Shown piece by piece: positions 57,370-64,000 of a stretch of 64,000 bases of DNA. The notes beneath the pieces were generated by a model that was given only the letters and a program-made list of their open reading frames with translations, did not search any database and was not told where the DNA came from. The translations under genes and the position numbers were made by a program. Every line of letters starts with the position of its first letter. Position 1 is the first letter of the stretch. The stretch comes from Apoderus coryli (Eukaryota > Arthropoda > Insecta > Coleoptera > Attelabidae). Location of the stretch: NCBI GenBank assembly GCA_911728435.2, contig OU452210.1, forward strand, positions 1,240,001 to 1,304,000, read 5' to 3'.

Positions 57370-57397
57370 CTGATGATGGAGCCTGGTGCTCCGAAAC
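57370..57397 (+). ncRNA. Hammerhead-ribozyme-like core in PLE 3' region
   Basis: CTGATGA, one extra T, stem II GGAGC / GCTCC with loop CTGGT, then GAAAC. The motif is followed by CTGTATGTA, where C-G closes a tiny stem III ahead of a UA that could be the cleavage dinucleotide. The layout is the same as at 12231-12259, but on the + strand and within the PLE whose RT lies at 56517-57010. Confidence 0.45.
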
Positions 57398-57514
57398 CTG
57401 TATGTATTGAGAGATATATATTAAAGTTATTTAAATAAATTTTCATCTAAGTATTTATTTAGAAAACTTGTACTTGCAAATCAATTTCCAGTCTTGGTAT
57501 TAGCCAGTGGATAG

Positions 57515-58820
57515 TTGTTTTGACTTGTTCTCTAAATTTATACGTATTATTTTGGATACCGAGGATTGGTCTTACATCGAAAAGTCTCCAATCGTCGTAG
57601 TCACTATGCCATTGGGTCGGACTTCAGTTTCTGTCAGGGGTCGTTTGATTGCTGATGTGCAGCAGCATTACCACGTGAAAAATCTCACGCACAGGCGTAT
57701 TCAAACGTAGTCCGACATCGAAAAAATCTAAATTCACTTTCTTAACTTATATACATTTTTATACTAACAGTGAAACTTTTACAGATGTGTTCTATTACAT
57801 CGCTTTGAACACCTACATGTGTGATATATTGGAACACAAATGTGAAGTAGAATAATTAAGGAAGTTCAATCAAGGTTCCTACCACTTGAACTAACGAAGC
57901 ACTGATAGCTATGCTATTTTATGATTCTGCTGTTTTCTCGACATTCAATTCAAACGCATCAAAGTCACAGACCACGTCGCAAATGTGTTTAGTTAGCATC
58001 TTTATCTAATGGCTATTTTTGTTTTAAATCATCTGAACTTTAAATTAAATAGTTCAGGGAAAATAACACAAATTCCAGTTTTTTCCGGTTTTTCGCCTCT
58101 TGTCTTCAATACTGATAACACACAGCCAGCGTTAGTATGTTATTTGATTTTATCTGGACCTACAGTTTAGCGTGGAATCCGAACCTCAGTCATCGACTGC
58201 CAGTGCTGATGACTATGTAGTCAATAACCACATGGCAAGTCTACCGACCATCAAATCACTTTCCGCGCCATCAAGTACTTGACTACCGTGATTGCACCGA
58301 GAGGTGTTTGAACATGTGGGCATCTCCCGCCGCACACATTCCAGTTGTCAGTCTCAAAATATCTAATGTCAGCCAAAGCTAATTCGGTAGTCGCCAGGCA
58401 AATTTTTCTAGGTATCTACCTAGATAAGTTCGAGTAGAGGTACATTTTTCCCAATAAAAAAAAGGTTACCAAATTTAAAAATAAAACATTTTATTAATAT
58501 TTGTTTAATGACCGATAAAAGTTTATGTCATAACGTTTGAGTAAACAAAATAAAAAATCGGAGGAAATAAAAATATATAAGAAATAAGCAACCAATTTGG
58601 TTCGGTTTCTTTGGTAGTGATTGCTTTAAGACTGTACTGTACTAGTATACGAAATTTACAATAAAGCTGAATTCTCTACATCACAATAGTTACACGCTTG
58701 ATATTCTGTGCATTTCAAGTGATACCATTTAGGACACGAATCAAAATTATTTTGAGGTCGTTGTCTTCAGTATCGCTATCTAGAGTTAAGTCACAGCTGG
58801 CACACTGCTCTTTTTAATTT
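57515..58820. other. Intron, mostly unassigned
   Basis: 58278-58340 (GTTTGAACATGTGGGCATCT) repeats 46625-46672. The part 57560-57720 is less AT-rich and has an open frame without recognised motifs. No gene is supported. Confidence 0.4.
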
Positions 58821-59200
58821 TGGAAGTTGAAGGACCGTTACTCATATCTTCAAACATTTTATTTCTTCCGGTTGATGTCGCCCTCACTTTCATATCATTA
58901 TCTTCGCTCTCCGACTCGCTTTTGTTGGAGTCTTTCAATTCCTTTGCATACTTTGTTTTTTCTTAGGAATTACTTGTCGTTCTTCCTTTTTTTTTTGTTC
59001 TTTCTTCTCTCCTCCATTCTCAGCCTTATATTTAAAGTCCAATTTTTTATTTATTTATTTGTTTGTCTAACAAGACAAACAAGTCACAATATATAAGAGA
59101 TATCTACAAATTAATTGATCTTAATAGTTATTTTCGCTTGAACTTGAAGGAATCCAAACCCTGACCAAAATAATTCACATGCCTATTTAAGAACCAGCAA

Positions 59201-59620
59201 TTAAACAGTGTGCAAGCTCTCGTCAGCGTCTTTACCTTCATAATTGTGATCAACACGGGGAGGTGGAAACAGATTATGGGAATGGTATTGGGGCGCGTTA
59301 ATATTCAATTGGGAAATGAGTCGAGAGCAGTCCATCTGGGAATTTATAAGCTTAAACAGAAATAGTTGATAATTGACGTCATTAATGCTGCTAGCAAATA
59401 TTAACGGAACAAGGTTGCTTCCCTGAGGAGCGCCGCTGGTGACTATGAATTCGGGAGACCTAAAGTCGTCATACTTCACAAATTGTTTTATATCTGATAG
59501 ATATGAGTTCGTTTGATTGATTATGTTATGGTTACGTTTATCAAAGGCCTTCGAAGAGTCTATGTAAATGACATCAACTGGTTTGCCCAGACTTGCTGCA
59601 GGAATTGCCGATTGCAAAAA
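59201..59620 (-). pseudogene. LINE reverse transcriptase fragment with internal deletion
   Basis: Reads PVDVIYIDSSKAFDKRNHNI, then SYLSDIKQFVKYDDFRSPEF and IVTSGAPQGSNLVPLIFASS. These are RT motifs A (YxDFSKAFD), the intermotif SYLxxRxQFV block and motif B (TSGxPQGSxLGPLLF). The segment between NHNI and SYL is shortened by about 20 residues, and the ADD box is missing. It is jockey-like and truncated, with a sequence different from the 35156-37130 LINE. Confidence 0.7.
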
Positions 59621-59629
59621 CCTTTTGTA

Positions 59630-59990
59630 GTAATGCACAAAATGTGCATTTGATAAGCACAGAATTTACATTTTGAGGATCTCCTTGCCATTGTCTCTTT
59701 CCAACCCACAAGTAGTACAGTAATGGTTTCTTTCTCACTAGCCTTTTTCATTTCATAAATGTTTTTATAACCCTTTGCGGCCAAAACTTTTGCTGATTTA
59801 GCACACATAGCAAAACTTCTTTCATCACCGTTAAACATACTGGTAGGATCTTCCAAAATGTTTACAACTCCATTATTTTCTAAGTATTGCTTCAGGTCAC
59901 GGAACCATTTTTGTTAATATGCTCCTTGCTTTAGTGAGACCTTCGGCTTCGGATAATCACAAATTTGGGTAACGCCTTGTACGGTTACAA
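59630..59990 (-). pseudogene. pogo/Tigger-type (CENP-B-like) transposase fragment
   Basis: The - strand reads PKPKVSLKQGAY, then WFRDLKQYLENNGVVNILED and PTSMFNGDERSFAMCAKSAK, continuing VLAAKGYKNIYEMKKASEKE and TITVLLVG. The D.P.MFNGDE..F block carries the first catalytic Asp of DDE_1-type pogo transposases, and the EKETITVL block follows as in relatives. One stop near 59920 and loss of the downstream D..D motifs show a dead fragment. Its 3' side abuts the LINE fragment at 59201-59620. Confidence 0.65.
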
Positions 59991-59999
59991 GTTTGCTTT

Positions 60000-60250
60000 T
60001 GTATTATAAGTTAGACTTTTATTATGAGTAGGTATAATCTGAATTATATTATCAAAGAAAACTAAGAATAAATCACTTGATATTAATAACATTATTTTTC
60101 TGCAACTGTCTTTAAATGACTTATTATATGTTAATCATTATTTGAAAATGTAGTACATTGTAATGCGGTTATTCATTTCCCAATAGTTGCCTGGCAATAT
60201 TTAAAAACGCACGGGTAAATTTCCTGGTAATGACAAAAGTACCGTCCATG
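60000..60250. other. Non-coding stretch
   Basis: AT-rich; no repeat family is recognised. TTGCCTGGCAA at 60186-60196 is a short palindrome-like site. Confidence 0.4.
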
Positions 60251-60256
60251 AAAAAT

Positions 60257-60271
60257 CACCATAGCAACGCC
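60257..60271 (+). promoter_or_regulatory. X-box-like motif (possible RFX site)
   Basis: CACCATAGCAACGCC resembles one half of the RFX-factor X-box (RCCATRGCAAC), which marks many ciliary genes. It lies about 95 bp upstream of the ATG of a candidate short exon. A single motif in AT-rich sequence can occur by chance. Confidence 0.25.
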
Positions 60272-60365
60272 GACAATACAAACACACCAAATTGACAGTT
60301 TATTTATAATTAATAATAATTATAATTATTTCGTTAATTTCGAAGGTTTCAAAGCTATTTATATA

Positions 60366-60463
60366 ATGAAAAACAGTGGTAGGGAATATAGTTTAACACC
60401 ACCTAGTCAATTTAATACTTCCAACTCATCGTATTTAGGCTTACGCCAACAGGGCGAATATGG
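60366..60463 (+). CDS. Candidate first coding exon of an unidentified nested gene
   Basis: The ATG at 60366 opens a frame reading MKNSGREYSLTPPSQFNTSN, then SSYLGLRQQGEYG. It ends at a donor-like TGG|GTACGT (phase 2). The coding text is not repetitive, matches no transposon protein I know and has normal codon composition. It is preceded by 70 bp of AT-rich sequence and a somewhat GC-richer block with an X-box-like site. If unspliced it would stop after 43 codons. No downstream exon with matching phase was recognised before the window end. It could be a real gene start inside the SMOC intron, a retrocopy scrap, or chance. Confidence 0.25.
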
Positions 60464-60873
60464 GTACGTTTCGAAAAACAAATATTTTTCCTAAAAATTA
60501 TGTTTAATTCATTCAAAAGCAAGCAAGCAAACAGTCGTAGAAAAAGTATAGTTGAAACTCACATGAAATGACCATTTCCTGGCCTGCGGCTCATGCTGCA
60601 AACGATCATACTCGTAGGAAATATATGTCGTTTCATGTTCGTTGCACAATATACTATTGTGTAATTGTCACATGTTCATTATGTCTGTTGTTGACATTCT
60701 GTCTACTGCAATAAAGATGAATGCGACGTTGCCAAGATTAACTATATATATGATATTATTGTTTTCAGCTTTGTGTATATGTCACTCATCCGAGCACGGA
60801 AAGTATTGTGACCGCGCTAAAAAAAATTGAGATAAAGACGGATATAAGCATTTTGAAGTTCTCTGAGACGATT

Positions 60874-62741
60874 GGCTACATTTTAAAAATATTTTGAATC
60901 TATACAGGGTGTCCCAAAGATAAGAAATGAACCATAGTTTTGATTTTTTAAATGGAATGTTCTATATATGAAGATATTTTTAGATTCCCCGTTCAAAATA
61001 AACCTAACTTTCATTAAAGGACATGTCACCTAAACCTGACAGTTTTTTAAACATTTTAATTTTTATAAAAATATAGACATAATTTGAATAAAAAAATTCA
61101 CACCTATTCGTTTGTTCTTTTTAAGCCAGTTTGGGCTGATAGAAATACCCACTCATCAGTTGTTACGCCAAATATAAAAAACCTCCAATACTAAATACAG
61201 GGTGTCCATTAATATAAGTTATATGAACTTAAAGTTTAATTCTAAATAACTTGTTTATTTCAAATAGAACACCCGGTATATGAGGCCAAAATTAGGTGCT
61301 CAAAGTAATTATCTGTCAAATATTATAATACTTTCCTATGGAGAACTCTTGACGTTTTCGTGGAAATGCACACATTCGTAATATTAGGCGAATTTTTTTC
61401 AAAATTATAATATTTGTCAAGTCAGCCATAAGAATTTGACAAACCATACCGATATTTAAACAATAACATAATAAATAAAACATTTTTAACTTAAATTAAA
61501 TAACAAGATATACATAAATACTGATTTTTATTTAATTTTCTAATAAACGTTCAAAATGATTGGACTCTAGGCACATTTGAATCCTTTTCTTAAATCCTCC
61601 CACAACTTTAACCTGGTGTAACGCTTCTAAATGCTTCGTTTATGTGCTCCTTCATCTCATATATTAAAAAGTTTTCATTTTCGATGATTTTGTTCCTGCT
61701 CATGTACAAAATTCAACACGATTTAAAATCAATATTGAAAAGTTCTTGATGCAGTTGCACTGTTTGGGTGGAACCTATCTTTCGTTAAACTGCCTTAACA
61801 GTCTCTCGAAGATCGGTTTTTTGGGATGATTTTGCGCTGGGAACCTTTGAGCGTAAACTCGCGATACCAGTAAAGCATTTTTGGACCATTCTTCCAGAAT
61901 AAAAATCATTTCTATTCTTTCTCCTTTGCAATAGGTTCGCATTTTTGATTAATTGAATTAAACTCTTCGGTAAGAATTTTCAACAGTCTATTTGACAGTA
62001 AATATCAAATTAAAAAAATGTATTCTGTCTTCTCAAATTCTCATAGCTGACTTGATAAATATTATAATTTTGAAAATTCTTCCTATTATTAACAATGTGT
62101 GTGCTTCTTCCATGCAAAATTAAAGATATACATATCTATAGGGAAACTTTACTTTAACTTTAATTTTTGCATCATCAAATACAGGGTGGTCTACATGAAA
62201 TCAAAAGATTCAATTAAAAATTCGCCTAATATTATGAATATGTGCATTTTCCACGAAAGTGTCAACAGTTATCCATAGGAAAGTATTATAATATTTGACA
62301 GATAAGTACTTTATGCATTTAATTTTGACCTCATATACCGGGTGTTCCATTTGAAATAAACAAGTTATTTAGAATTAAACTTTACGTTCAAATAACTTAT
62401 ATTATTGAACACCCCGTATTTAGTATTAGGGGATTTATATATTTGGCGTAAAAAGTGATAAGTGGGTATGTTTATCAGTCCAGACTGGCTTAAAAAGAAC
62501 ACACGAATAGGTGTGAATTTTTTCATTCAAATTATGTCTATATTTTTATAAAAATTAAAATATTTAAAAAACTGTCAGGTTTAGGTGAGATGTACTTTAA
62601 TGAAAGTTAGGTTTATTTGGAATGGAGAATCTAAAAATATATTCATATACAGGGCATTCCATTTAAAAAAAACACAACTATGGTTCATTTCTTATATTTG
62701 GGACACCCTGTATAGATTCACAATATTTTTAAAATGTAGCC
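60874..62741. mobile_element. Foldback element with arms of about 550 bp
   Basis: The left arm 60874-61440 and the right arm (62741 back to about 62215, continuing at 62083-62035 after an interruption) are inverted copies. Shared landmarks, in order, include GGCTACATTTTAAAAATATT, CTATACAGGGTGTCCCAAAG, ACCTGACAGTTTTTTAAACA, TACAGGGTGTCC, GAACACCCGGTATATGAGG and ATTATAATACTTTCCTATGG. The centre (61540-61930) holds on the - strand a scrap resembling the C-terminus of Tc1/IS630 transposases (EMKEHINEAFRSVTPG). It is inserted in the tRNA-bearing TIR element. Confidence 0.75.
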
Positions 62742-62847
62742 ATAAATCATTTTATCATCAAATTAAATAGTTTAGCCACACTATCCCGTGTCGTAAGGCG
62801 TGAATAACCCTGTATATAACAAATAAAATACACATGTCAATGTCTCT

Positions 62848-62916
62848 GTTGGGTCATTGGCAGGGCGTTCGCTTCGCATGCGGAAGGTTACGAGTTCGAG
62901 TCCTAGCTCTAGCAAT
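62848..62916 (+). ncRNA. tRNA-like segment (copy E)
   Basis: Box A/D-arm GTCATTGGCAGGGCG, stem-loop TTCGCTTCGCATGCGGA with CGC in the anticodon position, and box B GAGTTCGAGTCC, then a T-run. This is the most tRNA-like of the three copies, but paired acceptor strands are not evident. Confidence 0.55.
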
Positions 62917-63099
62917 ACTTTTTTTTTCTAATTTTTGAATAAAGTAGTTAGTTTGTTACGTTAATGAAAAAAATAATACAATTATAATAATAATTATCAT
63001 TAAAATTCTGTTTCATAACGCAGGTCAAATATTTCTGATTATATTATAACTTGTCAGGAAAGTTTTGGGGTGCCACAACCGATGTTTTTAATTTGTTAG

Positions 63100-63480
63100 G
63101 TACTGAGAATTTCTGGTATATAAATATGGTGTTAGTGTTGTTCTGGTTCGTGTTATGGCCATTTTAAAATTTGTAAATGCGTTTTTTAAATATTGTTTCT
63201 ACTAATTTATTTGGGTAGTTGTTCTGATATAAAGCAAACTTTGCTTTTTTTATTGTTTCCATTCTATACCTACTCAGGATGGGTTAGATTAATAGCGCTG
63301 TCAGCTAATCCTCTTCCTACAGTTTTTTTTTTGGTTAAAGGGTGACTTGAAAGAAAATTGGTATAGCGTTCTAGCCAGGTTGGTTTAGTAGGTATACTAG
63401 TTCGTTTCAGTTGTGTTTTCAGTTTTAATTAGGGTGAGGTCTAGAAAATGTATAGTGTTTAACTTCCACCTCTGTTATAA
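63100..63480 (-). pseudogene. Penelope-like RT C-terminal fragment
   Basis: The - strand reads ETIKKAKFALYQNNYPNKLV and ETIFKK at 63150-63260. Upstream, LDLTLIKTEN sits near 63420-63450, with a PTW.R-like segment between. LDL..., then a repeated-loss region, then the LxxNxYPxxLIxxI motif is the connector between RT and GIY-YIG endonuclease in PLEs. Several frameshifts occur and the endonuclease is missing. Confidence 0.55.
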
Positions 63481-63721
63481 ACTGTAAATTGCGTTGATAT
63501 GAGTTGAATGCATTTTTATATGCATCTGTAAACAATATAGGTTTGAATTTTAATGAGGTTATGATAAGTATTAGTTTCGAGGTCAAGAACGAAACCTACA
63601 ATTATACAACAACATAAAAACGACACAAACGTTTAATTAATTAAATTAAAAATGAATAAGGCTGTTTTTCCTTATATATTGTTTTGTTGATGTATTTTAA
63701 ATTCATTCTGAGAAATTCTAC

Positions 63722-63746
63722 CTGAAGAAGGCGATAATGTCGAAAC
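63722..63746 (+). ncRNA. Weak hammerhead-like motif in PLE-type end
   Basis: CTGAAGA (fits CTGANGA), a short stem GGC / GTC with a G-U pair, then GAAACGTTG. The same GAAACGTT context is seen at 19045 and 49107 in PLE ends. Stem II is only three pairs, so this is at most a decayed copy. Confidence 0.3.
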
Positions 63747-63907
63747 GTTGTGCATAACATGAAATAAAAAAATATTTTAATGAAATTTTAAATATACATA
63801 AACCTAAATCCCAAGATTATATCTATATTGAAAAATTACAAGGTTCAAGAAATATATTATGAAAAAGTAAATTAATATTTATATTTATCTATTGTTGCTT
63901 TATACAG

Positions 63908-64000
63908 TTTTGAGTCCTGGAAGTATGATACCAATGGGAGCAAACAGTTATGATGACGATTCGTCAGAGTTTCATGAAGAAGAACCTGCGGACTGTTTGT
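63908..64000 (+). CDS. Smoc: SMOC/pentagone-like gene, partial exon (acidic, then probable second thyroglobulin domain)
   Basis: The exon begins after acceptor TTTATACAG (phase 1, matching the donor at 54920) and is open to the window edge. The joined frame reads VLSPGSMIPMGANSYDDDSS, then EFHEEEPADCL. The acidic run followed by ADCL looks like the entry into another thyroglobulin type-1 module, which opens with a Cys before Leu/Arg-rich helices. This would place the second thyroglobulin domain after an EC domain, as I recall for insect Pentagone. The second-domain call rests on very few residues. Confidence 0.7.

Larger units (their letters stand above)
60785..63063 (+). mobile_element. ACTTTCCCG-family element with tRNA-like unit, split by a foldback insertion (copy E)
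   Basis: The left part 60785-60873 has GAGCACGGAAAGTATTGTGA, CGCGCTAAAA and ATAAAGACGGATATAAGC, with a degraded tip. The right part resumes after 62742 with the tRNA-like unit (62848-62916), TTTTTGAATAAAGTAGTTAG and ATTCTGTTTCATAACGCAGG, and ends CAGGAAAGT at 63055-63063. The order of modules equals copy A at 30622-31494. Confidence 0.6.

Noticed and set aside
58827..59096. 89-codon Phe/Leu-rich frame
   Set aside because: It arises from a T/C-rich low-complexity stretch and has no domain or homologous feature.

Overview
The window is AT-rich eukaryotic DNA from an arthropod, most probably an insect. It has spliced exons with GT/AG borders and long introns. It also has an insect-like transposon mix: Ty3/gypsy, BEL/Pao, Ty1/copia, several LINEs, Penelope-like elements (PLEs), PIF/Harbinger, Tc1-like, pogo-like and unclassified terminal-inverted-repeat (TIR) elements. 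I cannot name the species.

One host gene can be traced. It lies on the + strand and encodes a secreted SMOC/pentagone (magu)-like matricellular protein. Four exons are visible: 13531-13883 (Kazal + thyroglobulin type-1), 32788-33161 (basic stretch + EF-hand pair of the EC domain), 54825-54920 (acidic linker) and 63908 to the window edge (acidic tail running into a probable second thyroglobulin domain). The splice phases 2/2, 1/1 and 1/1 fit exactly. The introns are about 18.9, 21.7 and 9.0 kb and consist mainly of mobile DNA. The signal-peptide exon and the 3' end are outside the window.

Layout. 1-1.9 kb: broken gypsy pol followed by an LTR-like tail with an array of ATTGG motifs. 3.7-4.65 kb: gypsy integrase on the - strand. 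5.2-6.5 kb: intron-containing Harbinger transposase with a frameshift. 7.0-9.1 kb: satellite with 526-bp higher-order repeats. 9.15-11.6 kb: two LINE remnants tail to tail. 12.1-12.5 kb: PLE terminus with a hammerhead-like core. 14.26-17.58 kb: Harbinger element with a TTA duplication, carrying a second inserted TIR element. 19.36-27.16 kb: a 7.8-kb TIR element that carries an apparently intact 3.15-kb DNA transposon (22983-26133) encoding a two-exon 694-aa DDE-like transposase. 29.6-31.5 kb: two copies of a TIR family that contains a tRNA-like segment. 34.7-37.9 kb: two LINEs on the - strand. 37.9-44.9 kb: LTR-like direct repeats around a mostly non-coding interior. 45-53 kb: BEL, copia and PLE pieces. 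53.0-54.1 kb: Tc1-like element. 56-57.5 kb: copia 5' end, PLE reverse transcriptase and a MITE. 59.2-60 kb: LINE and pogo-like fragments. 60.8-63.1 kb: a tRNA-bearing TIR element split by a long foldback element. 63.1-63.5 kb: another PLE piece.

The most notable items are the intact unclassified transposon with its repeated subterminal motif, the nested insertions datable by target duplications, the PLE-linked hammerhead-like motifs, the TIR family with an internal tRNA-like unit, and a possible small nested first exon near 60.4 kb with an X-box-like upstream motif. All alignments were done by eye; boundaries of degenerate elements are approximate.
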